NCBI GenBank assembly: GCA_021776685.1
Contig: JAJFFJ010000034.1
Span: 1 to 36,986 of the forward strand
Direction of reading: 5' to 3'
DNA from: Alphaproteobacteria bacterium
Lineage (GTDB): Bacteria; Pseudomonadota; Alphaproteobacteria; Bin65
DNA: 36,986 bases
The position numbers and the translations under genes are program-made. Each line of letters begins with the position of its first letter. The first letter of the stretch is position 1. Shown one piece after another: positions 9,515 through 17,171 of the stretch. Under the pieces are notes generated by a model that was not told the origin of the DNA, made no database searches, and was given only the letters and a program-made list of their open reading frames with translations.

Positions 9515-9685
9515 ATGCATAACGACCAAAACCAAAATTTGACGCCTGACAAAGAGCTGGATTACAGCGAATTGCTCGGACTGGATCATGTTCATGCGGT
9601 GTCTTCGGACGCGGCAAAACCAACCCGGAAGGCAGCCGGGGCATTGCTTTCAAAGATTGGTCTCTCCGAGACTCTTTCCGAATAA
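9515..9685 (+). CDS. Small peptide 2, paralogue of peptide 1
   Basis: A 56-residue paralogue of the peptide at 9135, exactly the same length. Conserved segments are DYSELLGLD, VHA and DAAKPTRKAAGALLSKIG; the N-terminus (MHNDQNQN) and the tail (LSETLSE) vary. The same GAGG ribosome-binding site lies five bases before the ATG. Amino-acid conservation is strongest in the middle and C-terminal helix-like block and weakest at both ends. Two near-identical precursors before one set of modifying enzymes is a common RiPP arrangement. The product could be a modified antimicrobial or signalling peptide, but no transporter, protease or immunity gene is recognisable in the window. Confidence 0.7.
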   Translation: MHNDQNQNLTPDKELDYSELLGLDHVHAVSSDAAKPTRKAAGALLSKIGLSETLSE

Positions 9686-9688
9686 TGC

Positions 9689-9706
9689 GGGCCCAGGTGG
9701 TCCTTT
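9689..9706 (+). terminator. Hairpin after peptide 2 (attenuator-like)
   Basis: GGGCC (9689-9693) can pair with GGTCC (9699-9703) through one G-U pair, followed by TTT. It lies at the position equivalent to the hairpin after peptide 1. It is short, so at most a weak attenuator that would let peptide transcripts exceed those of the downstream enzymes. Confidence 0.25.
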
Positions 9707-9728
9707 CATAGTCAGAGAATATTGTGAA

Positions 9729-9785
9729 ATGCGCTTGTTGATGGCCCCGAAGGCGCGTCCGCGTCTGCGAGGCATCGGCAAGTAA
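9729..9785 (+). CDS. Possible 18-residue basic micro-ORF
   Basis: An ATG-initiated 18-codon ORF rich in Arg, Lys and Pro (MRLLMAPKARPRLRGIGK) ends 15 bp before the GTG of the HExxH gene. No clear Shine-Dalgarno sequence precedes it. It could be a translational leader for the downstream gene or chance. I see no second copy, and confidence is low. Confidence 0.15.
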   Translation: MRLLMAPKARPRLRGIGK

Positions 9786-9800
9786 TTGTGAGGGTAGCTT

Positions 9801-10781
9801 GTGGGCGTCGATCTCTTAGTTTCAGGGGAAAGCCTGGAAGAACTCGACGCCGGTATTCGTGACCGTCTGGCCCAGAGCCTTGAACACGTGGTTGCCAGGT
9901 CAGGGCCTTCGCTGGGGGCAGATCCTGCGCGGTGTCAGTCAGCTTTCAACCGCATCAGACAGCATCGACAGCATCCCCGGGTCTTCGCCCATTACTACGA
10001 AATGGTGTTTGCGATCGGCGAGGGCCGGCAGGATGATGCCGGCGCCCATCTTGATGTCATTCTTGAGCAAAGCAGGCAGCCGGTCAGCTTTTCGATAGAC
10101 GCCTATTCGCAAGAGACGTTGGGGCCCGACTACGAGCTATTCCCCCGTCTTTTGTTTGCCGAGAAGGCCGGCGCCAACCCGATGACGCCACCGCCTCCCG
10201 CGCTGTTCAGGGAAAGCACACAAAATCTTGAAGACGCTCTGGAGATTGTCGAACGCGTCGACCCCGTGATTTTCGACCAGATCAGGGCGCTGTTTTCCAA
10301 GATTTACATAACCTGCGGCGCGAGCAACTCCGGCGACATGGCATATGCGGGCGCCACATCCTTTATGGTTTGGGGTGCCACCTTCCTGAACGCGAACGAG
10401 TATGCGAGCCAGTGGAAGGCGGTTCAGTTTTTGGTGCACGAAGCGACCCACGCCCTGTTGTTTGCGCTGTGCAGTACTGAGCCGGTGGTGACCAATCCAC
10501 CGGACGAACTCTTCAAGTCTCCCTTGAGGTCTGACCTGCGCCCGATGGATGGAATCTTCCACGCCACCCTGGTCTGCGCGCGCATCACATGGTTCAACCG
10601 GAAATGGCTCGAAAATTGCGAACTGGATCCCGCCGGGATGGACCATATGGAGGTCTATACAAACCTCCATGCCCAGGCCTGTCTGGATGGGATTGACGTT
10701 GTGAAGCGGCACGGGGTCCTGACGGACAGCGGCCGCCGACTGCTTGAACAGGCTCAGACGGCCGATGTTGCAACGGCATGA
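9801..10781 (+). CDS. HExxH-type putative peptide beta-hydroxylase (alpha-ketoglutarate dependent family)
   Basis: A 326-residue protein. HEATH at 213-217 is an HExxH metal-binding motif, followed by SPLRSDLRPMDGIFHATLVCAR in outline: Arg247, Pro248, Asp250, Gly251 and His254 match the conserved RPxDGxxH block of the HEXXH RiPP-associated family now described as alpha-ketoglutarate-dependent peptide beta-hydroxylases. His213, His217 and His254 are the likely iron ligands. In that family the fold resembles a metallopeptidase but the reaction is oxygenation of a precursor peptide side chain. A GTG start with GAGGG six bases upstream is used; no ATG fits. The stop overlaps the next start by 4 bp (ATGA), implying translational coupling. 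The alternative is a true zinc peptidase that cleaves the leader. Confidence 0.75.
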   Translation: MGVDLLVSGESLEELDAGIRDRLAQSLEHVVARSGPSLGADPARCQSAFNRIRQHRQHPRVFAHYYEMVFAIGEGRQDDAGAHLDVILEQSRQPVSFSIDAYSQETLGPDYELFPRLLFAEKAGANPMTPPPPALFRESTQNLEDALEIVERVDPVIFDQIRALFSKIYITCGASNSGDMAYAGATSFMVWGATFLNANEYASQWKAVQFLVHEATHALLFALCSTEPVVTNPPDELFKSPLRSDLRPMDGIFHATLVCARITWFNRKWLENCELDPAGMDHMEVYTNLHAQACLDGIDVVKRHGVLTDSGRRLLEQAQTADVATA

Positions 10782-13438
10782 ATGCGGAAATAGAGACGCC
10801 GACGGTTGAGAAGCCGGAGGCGCTTCCGGACACCCTGTCCGGCCTCCTCAAGCACTTTGTAACGGCGATGCCGCACGGCCGGTTGGTGGAGGTGACGCTC
10901 GATGGCCGGCTTGGATCTGCCCGCCATGATGAGATGTACCGGCAGGCCGTGAGCCTTGCGCGGCATCTGGATGCCGTCGGTACCTCCCCCGACGCGACGC
11001 TGATCCTCTGTTTTCAAAGCGTGCTCGATTTTGTTCCGGCGGCCTGGGCGGCCATCATCGGAAATTACTCGCACATACCTGTACAGATTCTCTCAACCGC
11101 CAAGGCCGATGAGGAACTTGCCGCAAGGCTGCCACAGCTGAAGGAGCGGCTTAACCCTGACCTGATTGTGACAAGTGATTCTTTGAAGCGTCGCATCCTC
11201 GCCAGGGGCGATCTCTGGTGCGCGAAGACAATTGTTTCCATTGACGAGCCCGGCGCATCGCCAGCGGTGTCCGCGCCTGAACGCGAAGAAATTGCGGCCG
11301 CACGACAGGGTAAACTGTTGCTGGCGACATCCGGCACGACGGATCAGCCCAAAATTGCCTGTATCGGATTCGAAACACTGTTGCAGCGGTATTTCGCGAA
11401 CCATGCCCTGCTATCCAGGTTTTCCGGTCTGAACGCGTCCCCGTTCGATGGCACCACGGGCCATGCTGTCATTTTTCCAAGCCATTCCAGCCGGGTCTAC
11501 ATACATCCAGCCCGCGCCCTGAACGCACCGGCCGATCTGCTCGCCGCAATCGGAAAATACAAAATCCAGTTGATTGGTGCGTCCACGTCACTGGCGGCAA
11601 AAATCTGTGATGCGGCTGAGACATCAGACGGGCAAGGCGATCTGTCCTCCATAAGACATGTTGCAATGGGCGCGGAAATGATTGTGCCGGCGGTCGTAAG
11701 CCGGCTGGTCGACAATCTGGAGCGATCCGGCGCCACCGGCTACACAATGACCCTATCCTATGGCTCCACCGAGAGTGGTGGCATTTGCAGGACCCGGGAC
11801 ATGAGTGGGTCTGAGACGCTCCGGCATCTGGAAGCGAGCCCCACTGCTGTTTCCCTTGGGGGGTGCCGCCCCGGCTGCGCCCTTCGCATCGTCGATGGTG
11901 GCGATCTGCCTTTGCCCGTGGGATCTGTAGGCAATATCCAGATTAAATCGCCGCAAAAACTCTTCGATGGCTATGTCGGCGCGTCAGGTCTGGATCGATC
12001 TTCCTTTACCTCGGACGAATGGTTTCGGACCGGTGATCTCGGTTTGATCGAAGATGGCGAGCTGAAAATTACCGGCCGCGAGAAATCGACGATCATCATC
12101 AACGCGCAGAATATCTCACTGGAGCAAATAGAGGGCGCGCTTCGGCAGGTTGAAGACGTTGGGGAAATTGTTGCCTGCGCCGTGCGGTGGCCCGAGGCGC
12201 TGACCGACGATCTGGCCATTTATTTTGTGCAGCTGGAGGGGGACACGGCGCATCTTGACGATCTATGTCAGGAAATAGCGAAGGAGGTGAGCCATCAGTT
12301 CGGCATTCTCCCCCGGCACCTGATTCCGATCGCAAGCAGCGAAATCAAACGCACTCCCGGCGGCAAAGTGCAACGAGACGCCCTGTCCGCAGGGTACCTC
12401 GCGGGCCAATGGCCTGCCCATGATCCCCTGTTGCACGCCCATACCGAATCACCGCCTGTTGCGGGCGACCTTGAACCCTGGCTGGCCGGGCTTTGGAAAT
12501 CCCTTTTGAAGCTCGATGCCGATCCACGGCCTGACGAAAACTTCTTCGACCTGGGCGGTGATTCGCTCGCTGCCGCAGAGATGCTTTTTTCGGTCGAGGA
12601 GCATTGCCGGGTGCGGTTGGCGCTGCCCATGTTTTTCGACGCGCCGACATTGACCACCCTCGCCGGGCTGGTGACCTCAACAGATCCTGCCTCCCCCGCG
12701 GTGCAAAGGCCGGCCAGCGTGGGCCAGCAGCAACCGGACATCATGCGGACACTCGAGCGATTTGCAGCAAGCTGGCGGGGCGCGCGAAAATTCCCTGAAG
12801 CGATGATCGTGGGGCACAACACCGCCGGCTCTGCGACCCCACTGTTCTGGGTTTTCCAGACTGACTACGAACTGGCGCAGCTTGCGCGGCATCTCGGTCC
12901 TGACCAACCGCTCTACGGTATGCGCTCGCTGGATCATATCGTTGCGCCGAAGGACTACACGCGGGAACTCCTCGGGCCCGTTTGTGATCGGTATCTTTGG
13001 GAGATGTTGGCGCTGGGACTTCCGGACCCCATTGCGATTGGAGGCAATTGCCAAGGCGCGATTGTCGCGCTCATGCTCGCCCAGCGGCTGACGATGATCG
13101 GACGTCCGCCCGGGGCGCTGGTCTTGATGGAGTGGTCCTATTCCCATGGGCCCTATGATGGGCCGACGCTGATCATCTATGGCGAGGAGAGCTATACGGC
13201 GAAGTTCTACCAGGAAGACCTGGAAATCGGCCCCCGCTGGCGGCGGGATTTCAAGCAGGTGGAGGCGGCGGCGATCGGTGGTCCCCACGGGCAATTCTTC
13301 GATGAACCGGGGGTTAGCGAGCTCGCAGGCATATTGGGCGACTATCTGGGATCACCAATACCGAGAAGGCCCTGTTCGCCAGCGTCGGCCACAAGAGGCT
13401 TCAGGCTTCCTTGGCTCCGCAGGAGGCGTGGGGCGTAG
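10778..13438 (+). CDS. NRPS-like adenylation / carrier / thioesterase protein (A-T-TE), no condensation domain
   Basis: An 886-residue, three-domain protein. Adenylation domain about 20-540: P-loop TSGTTDQPK (184-192), SYGSTESGG (327-335), FRTGDL (416-421), GREKSTIIINAQN (433-445) and catalytic Lys530. The hinge region resembles fatty acyl-AMP ligases as much as amino-acid domains, so the substrate may be an acyl or an amino acid. Carrier domain about 565-635: DLGGDSL, with phosphopantetheine Ser596. Thioesterase about 685-858: GGNCQG places Cys758 where Ser is usual, and GPHGQF gives His837. A basic tail (about 862-886) follows. It would activate one building block, hold it on the carrier and release or transfer it, possibly to the peptides or to a small molecule. 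Overlap with the HExxH gene suggests one pathway. Confidence 0.85.
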   Translation: MNAEIETPTVEKPEALPDTLSGLLKHFVTAMPHGRLVEVTLDGRLGSARHDEMYRQAVSLARHLDAVGTSPDATLILCFQSVLDFVPAAWAAIIGNYSHIPVQILSTAKADEELAARLPQLKERLNPDLIVTSDSLKRRILARGDLWCAKTIVSIDEPGASPAVSAPEREEIAAARQGKLLLATSGTTDQPKIACIGFETLLQRYFANHALLSRFSGLNASPFDGTTGHAVIFPSHSSRVYIHPARALNAPADLLAAIGKYKIQLIGASTSLAAKICDAAETSDGQGDLSSIRHVAMGAEMIVPAVVSRLVDNLERSGATGYTMTLSYGSTESGGICRTRDMSGSETLRHLEASPTAVSLGGCRPGCALRIVDGGDLPLPVGSVGNIQIKSPQKLFDGYVGASGLDRSSFTSDEWFRTGDLGLIEDGELKITGREKSTIIINAQNISLEQIEGALRQVEDVGEIVACAVRWPEALTDDLAIYFVQLEGDTAHLDDLCQEIAKEVSHQFGILPRHLIPIASSEIKRTPGGKVQRDALSAGYLAGQWPAHDPLLHAHTESPPVAGDLEPWLAGLWKSLLKLDADPRPDENFFDLGGDSLAAAEMLFSVEEHCRVRLALPMFFDAPTLTTLAGLVTSTDPASPAVQRPASVGQQQPDIMRTLERFAASWRGARKFPEAMIVGHNTAGSATPLFWVFQTDYELAQLARHLGPDQPLYGMRSLDHIVAPKDYTRELLGPVCDRYLWEMLALGLPDPIAIGGNCQGAIVALMLAQRLTMIGRPPGALVLMEWSYSHGPYDGPTLIIYGEESYTAKFYQEDLEIGPRWRRDFKQVEAAAIGGPHGQFFDEPGVSELAGILGDYLGSPIPRRPCSPASATRGFRLPWLRRRRGA

Positions 13439-13579
13439 CATCGCCAGCCTGTCGGTGAATTCGCCGCTCTGGCGCAAATGCCTGCAAAGTGTGTGGGCGT
13501 CGCTGATACTAAAATACCTCAGCCCAAATGGGCCAGACCGACTGTCAGCAGGGCAATGAGAGAGACTTGGGTACACAGA
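13439..13579. other. Gap between the A-T-TE gene and the aromatic operon promoter
   Basis: About 140 bp with no convincing gene. A small GCCC/GGGC inverted repeat near 13525-13536 is too weak to call a terminator. This gap separates the peptide locus from the aromatic operon, which has its own promoter. Confidence 0.4.
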
Positions 13580-13608
13580 TTGACTCCGTGCTAGATGGTA
13601 TTTAATAA
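13580..13608 (+). promoter_or_regulatory. Candidate sigma70 promoter of the ring-dioxygenase operon
   Basis: TTGACT (13580-13585, five of six consensus positions), 17 bases, then TAATAA (13603-13608, three of six). A better -10-like TTTAAT overlaps at 13601 but gives only 15-bp spacing. The palindrome at 13609-13626 starts right after the -10 box, where a repressor would block initiation. The leader to the first ATG is about 60-70 nt and contains a small AGGGG/CCCCT hairpin (13646-13659). Confidence 0.45.
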
Positions 13609-13626
13609 ACCGTCTGGACGGACGGT
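13609..13626. promoter_or_regulatory. Probable TetR-family operator
   Basis: ACCGTC, six bases, GACGGT: a perfect inverted repeat. A nested palindrome CCGTC-TG-GACGG at 13610-13621 is also perfect. It lies directly downstream of the -10 box of the dioxygenase operon, whose last gene encodes a TetR-type regulator, so negative autoregulation is the simple reading. Confidence 0.5.
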
Positions 13627-13679
13627 AAGTAGATACGGCCCATCCAGGGGTAGGCCCCTCATGATTGCGGGAGGAAGAA

Positions 13680-14960
13680 ATGACCGGGACCAACGGCAGC
13701 TATGTGCAGGTCAACGAAAACCTGAAAACTTTCAAGGTCTCTCGGCAGGCCTTCGTGGATCCGGCGGTGACGGAGGCCGAGTATGCAGAGATATTCGACA
13801 AGTGCTGGCTGTATCTGGGCCACGAGTCTGAGCTTGAAAAGCCGCATGATTTCCTGACCCGCAAGGTCGCCAAGCGCAATATCCTGTTCACGCGGGACGC
13901 GGACGGGGAATTCCAGGCTTTTCTCAACACCTGTCCGCATCGGGGCGCCTCTGTCTGCCGGGAGCGCAATGGCAACGCCAAATCCTTTCAATGCATGTAT
14001 CACGGCTGGGTCTTTGGCAATGACGGCGGCCTGAAACACCTGCCGGGCGAAGAGTCGTATCCTGAGGGCTTCCGGGAAAATGGAAGCGGCAACCTCACGC
14101 CGGTAGCCCATCTCGACAGTTGCGCGGGATTCTGGTTCGTCTGCTTCGATCCCAACGCACCCAGCCTGGACGACTATCTGGGCGACGCGAAGCCCTATAT
14201 CGAACTGGTGTCGCTGCATTCGAAGCACGGAATGGAGATTGTCGGCGGCACCCAGGAATACGCCATCCGGTCAAACTGGAAGTTACTGACCGAAAACAGC
14301 GTCGACGGCTATCACGCCGAATCCACCCATGCGACCTATATGGACTACCTGCTGAATGTGAACGGCGGCCTGATCAAACAGCCCCTGGAAGGGCGGGAAT
14401 TCGACCTGGGCAACGGCCACGCGGTGCTGGAGTACAAGGCCCCCTGGGGCCGGCCAATCGCCCAGTGGGTGCCCATGTGGGGTGAGGAGGTGCAGGCGGA
14501 GCTGGAGATCGTCAAGGCGGAGCTGGTGGAGAGGCTGGGAGAGGATCGGGCGGAACGCATCGCCCACTACAACCGCAATCTGCTTATCTTCCCGAATCTG
14601 GTTATCAACGACATCATGGCGATCACCGTGCGCACCTATTACCCGGACGCGCCGGATTACATGAATGTCAATGCCTGGGCGCTGGCGCCCCGCCAGGAAG
14701 TAGACTGGGCACGGGAATATCGCCTGTTCAATTTTCTCGAATTTCTGGGCCCCGGCGGCTTCGCGACACCCGACGACGTGGAAGCCATGGAGAAGTGCCA
14801 GATCGGCTATCAGAATCTCAAGGAGGCTGGCTGGAACGACATTTCGAAAGGTATGGGCCGGGCCGAGCCGTCTTATGACGATGAGGCGCAGATGCGCGCC
14901 TTCTGGACCGAATGGCAGTCGCGCATCGACCGCGCGGCCGCCGTTGGTTTGGCGGCCTGA
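13680..14960 (+). CDS. Aromatic ring-hydroxylating dioxygenase, alpha subunit (Rieske)
   Basis: A 426-residue large oxygenase subunit. Rieske [2Fe-2S] ligands are Cys85, His87, Cys105 and His108 (CPHRGA and CMYHGW). The mononuclear iron site is [12 protein letters not shown], with Asp209, His212 and His217, and a distal acid lies in the [11 protein letters not shown] region. All catalytic residues appear intact. The enzyme would add dioxygen to an aromatic ring, giving a cis-dihydrodiol, using electrons from a Rieske ferredoxin (gene at 17172). The substrate is unknown; the family spans benzoate, biphenyl, cinnamate and related compounds. An upstream TTG at 13665 is in frame but lies within the GGGAGGAAGAA ribosome-binding region of the ATG at 13680, so the latter is used. 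It starts a six-gene operon. Confidence 0.92.
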   Translation: MTGTNGSYVQVNENLKTFKVSRQAFVDPAVTEAEYAEIFDKCWLYLGHESELEKPHDFLTRKVAKRNILFTRDADGEFQAFLNTCPHRGASVCRERNGNAKSFQCMYHGWVFGNDGGLKHLPGEESYPEGFRENGSGNLTPVAHLDSCAGFWFVCFDPNAPSLDDYLGDAKPYIELVSLHSKHGMEIVGGTQEYAIRSNWKLLTENSVDGYHAESTHATYMDYLLNVNGGLIKQPLEGREFDLGNGHAVLEYKAPWGRPIAQWVPMWGEEVQAELEIVKAELVERLGEDRAERIAHYNRNLLIFPNLVINDIMAITVRTYYPDAPDYMNVNAWALAPRQEVDWAREYRLFNFLEFLGPGGFATPDDVEAMEKCQIGYQNLKEAGWNDISKGMGRAEPSYDDEAQMRAFWTEWQSRIDRAAAVGLAA

Positions 14961-14974
14961 GGGGAGGGCGAAAA

Positions 14975-15463
14975 ATGACTTTCCAGATAACCCGTGACGA
15001 AGCGGAAGACTTTATCTTCGCCGAGGCCGATATGCTCGACGACTGGGAGCTTGAGGACTGGTTGGCGCTTTTCGTCGATGACGCTGTCTACAATGTGCCG
15101 TCGACCGACCTCGACAAGTCCGCCCAGGCTGCAAACAACCTGTTCTACATCGCGGACGACCGGGGCCGACTGGAAGAGCGGGTGACGCGGCTGAAGAAGA
15201 AAACCGCGCATGCCGAATTTCCACGATCCAAGACCCGGCATCTGATCAGCAACGTCCGCGTCCGCGAGACCGACGCCGACTCGGCAACGGTGACAACGGC
15301 CTTTGCCACTTTTCGTTCAAAAGACGGGATAACCGATACCTACATCGGCAGTACCAGATACAAGCTGGTCCGGCCGAACGGCACCCTCAAAATTGCTGAA
15401 AAATGGTGTTTCCTGGACATGGACGGCCTTCGTCCCCAGGGCCGCATCAGCATCCTGCTGTAG
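14975..15463 (+). CDS. Aromatic ring-hydroxylating dioxygenase, beta subunit
   Basis: A 162-residue small subunit of the Rieske oxygenase, of the SnoaL/NTF2-like fold: an N-terminal helix with EAEDFIFAEADMLDDWELEDWLALF and a C-terminal strand block ending in GRISILL. It lacks cofactors and completes the alpha3beta3 oxygenase with the preceding gene. The ATG at 14975 follows a strong GGGGAGGG site; earlier in-frame starts overlap the alpha gene and are not used. The gap to the alpha gene is 14 bp. Confidence 0.9.
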   Translation: MTFQITRDEAEDFIFAEADMLDDWELEDWLALFVDDAVYNVPSTDLDKSAQAANNLFYIADDRGRLEERVTRLKKKTAHAEFPRSKTRHLISNVRVRETDADSATVTTAFATFRSKDGITDTYIGSTRYKLVRPNGTLKIAEKWCFLDMDGLRPQGRISILL

Positions 15464-15473
15464 AGCGCTGGCG

Positions 15474-16376
15474 ATGACGGTGAACTATCGGTACAGGCGG
15501 CTGGGCTATGCGGCGTTGAATGTTACGGACCTTGCACGGACCGTCGCCTTCTACACAGACATCGTTGGCCTCGACATCTCAGTAGTTGAGGAGGGCAGGC
15601 AGGCGGCATTGCGCTGCGGGCCCGATCACCACAACATCCTGCTGACACAGGCCGCCGAGCCGGGGTTGAAGCGTGTCGGATTCGAGCTTGAGTCAGACGG
15701 CGATCTTGATCGGGCCCATGCCCATCTGGCGGGGCAGGGCTATGCGCCGGTCTGGGTGGATGACGCGGAGACGGCTGCGCTGGGCCAGGGGCGAACCTTG
15801 CGCTTCCGGCATCCCGGCGCGGGACTGCAGCTTGAGTATTTCGTGGGCATGACGCAGATGGATGCGCCGTTTGAAGGCCGGCTGGCGAAGATTGCGCGCC
15901 TGGGTCACGTGGTCGTCTGCGCCACCGATCCGGCGGCCATGCGCGATTCGCTGGTCAGCGATCTGGGCTTTCTCGTATCTGACGAGGTCGACGGGCTGGT
16001 CTCGTTTCTGCGCTGCTTCCCCAACAAGTATCACCACTCCTTTGCCGTGGCCCGGGGCGACGAGAATCGCCTGCACCATGTGAACTTTATGGTCACGGAC
16101 ATCGACGATGTGGGCCGGGCCCTGAACCGGCTGAAGGAAAACAACATTGAGATTGTCTATGGGCCGGGCCGGCACCCACCTTCCGGCAGCATCTTTGTCT
16201 ATTTTCTGGATCCGGATGGCATGACGGTCGAATACAGCTTTGGCATGGAGGAGTTTGGCGAGACCGGCGCACGGGAGCCGCGGACCTTGCCCCCTCTACC
16301 TGAATCACTCGACTTTTGGGGCGGTGTTCCCAGTCCCGCCTTTGCCAAGGTTGGCCGGTTTGAGGTGGCGTCATGA
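15474..16376 (+). CDS. Extradiol ring-cleavage dioxygenase (two-domain VOC, type I)
   Basis: A 300-residue vicinal-oxygen-chelate protein with two tandem domains. The N-terminal domain begins LGYAALNVTDLARTVAFY; the C-terminal domain carries the expected Fe(II) ligands His145 (LGHVVV), His202 (LHHVNF) and Glu253 (VEYSF). It resembles 2,3-dihydroxybiphenyl/catechol 2,3-dioxygenases and would open the catechol formed by the dioxygenase plus dehydrogenase. Start ATG 15474 lies 10 bp after the beta-subunit stop. Its stop overlaps the SDR start by 4 bp. The true catechol is unknown. Confidence 0.88.
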   Translation: MTVNYRYRRLGYAALNVTDLARTVAFYTDIVGLDISVVEEGRQAALRCGPDHHNILLTQAAEPGLKRVGFELESDGDLDRAHAHLAGQGYAPVWVDDAETAALGQGRTLRFRHPGAGLQLEYFVGMTQMDAPFEGRLAKIARLGHVVVCATDPAAMRDSLVSDLGFLVSDEVDGLVSFLRCFPNKYHHSFAVARGDENRLHHVNFMVTDIDDVGRALNRLKENNIEIVYGPGRHPPSGSIFVYFLDPDGMTVEYSFGMEEFGETGAREPRTLPPLPESLDFWGGVPSPAFAKVGRFEVAS

Positions 16377-17167
16377 GCCCCGTGCCGGCATCTGATTTCG
16401 GTTTTTCCAATGAGTGGATGAAGGACCGGGTGGCGATCGTTACCGGCGGCGCCAACGGCATCGGTTATGTGATCGCGGAGCGCCTGGCCCGGGACGGCGC
16501 GAAGCTGGCGTTGGGAGATGTGGATGAGACGGCGCTCGGCCAGGCGGCGGCCAGGCTCGAGGAGATTTCCGGACATCCGGTTCCAACCGCTGCCGGCGAT
16601 CTGGCGGAGGAAGCACATGCGACCGCGCTCATCGCTGCTGCGCAGGGTGCCTTCGGGCGTATCGATATTCTGGTGAATAATGCCGGCGGCGGGGTCATCA
16701 GTCCTTTCCTGGAGCACACGCCTGAAACGCTCAAGACTACGATCGACCGGAACCTGTGGACGGCGATCTGGTGCTGTCGTGCTGTACTGCCTGTCATGAT
16801 CGATCAGGGGTATGGCCGCATCGTCAACATCGGGGCGGACTCCGTGCGGAACGGTCTGTGGGATCACGCCGCCTACAATGCCGCCAAGGGCGGCATGCAT
16901 GGACTGACGACTGGCCTGGCGCGGGAATTTGCCGACAGGGGAGTCACGGTGAATACAGTCGCTCCCTGCGCCACACGCACCCCGCAGCTGGACGACTACA
17001 TCGAGAAAAGCCCGGATGTGGCTCAGAAGTTCATCGACATTATCCCCACGGGTCGGCCCGCTGAAATGGCGGAAATCGCCTCCATGGTGTCCTACCTCGC
17101 GTCCGCCGAAGCCGCTTTCGTCACCGGCCAGGTGATCAGCGTCAACGGCGGCAGCACGATGCTGTAG
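16373..17167 (+). CDS. SDR-family dehydrogenase, probable cis-dihydrodiol dehydrogenase
   Basis: A 264-residue classical short-chain dehydrogenase. The NAD(P)-binding motif TGGANGIG (24-31), NNAG (102-105), catalytic Ser157, Tyr168 and Lys172 (YNAAK) are present. In this operon the natural role is to oxidise the cis-dihydrodiol made by the ring dioxygenase to a catechol, the substrate of the extradiol enzyme. Sequence alone cannot exclude another alcohol substrate. It overlaps the upstream gene by ATGA. Confidence 0.85.
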   Translation: MSPVPASDFGFSNEWMKDRVAIVTGGANGIGYVIAERLARDGAKLALGDVDETALGQAAARLEEISGHPVPTAAGDLAEEAHATALIAAAQGAFGRIDILVNNAGGGVISPFLEHTPETLKTTIDRNLWTAIWCCRAVLPVMIDQGYGRIVNIGADSVRNGLWDHAAYNAAKGGMHGLTTGLAREFADRGVTVNTVAPCATRTPQLDDYIEKSPDVAQKFIDIIPTGRPAEMAEIASMVSYLASAEAAFVTGQVISVNGGSTML

Positions 17168-17171
17168 GCCG

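Larger units (their letters stand above)
9361..9706 (+). repeat. Tandem duplication unit 2 (upstream region + peptide 2 + hairpin)
   Basis: Second copy of the 380-bp-offset duplication. It retains the upstream block, the ribosome-binding region and the 56-codon ORF of unit 1. In this copy the upstream ATG of unit 1 (9090) is changed to an ACG-type triplet, which helps define the true start of both peptides. GC content looks lower here than in the flanking housekeeping genes. Confidence 0.8.

Noticed and set aside
9588-9785. 65-residue plus-strand ORF overlapping peptide 2
   Set aside because: Out of frame with the conserved peptide, and the equivalent frame in unit 1 does not encode a comparable product.
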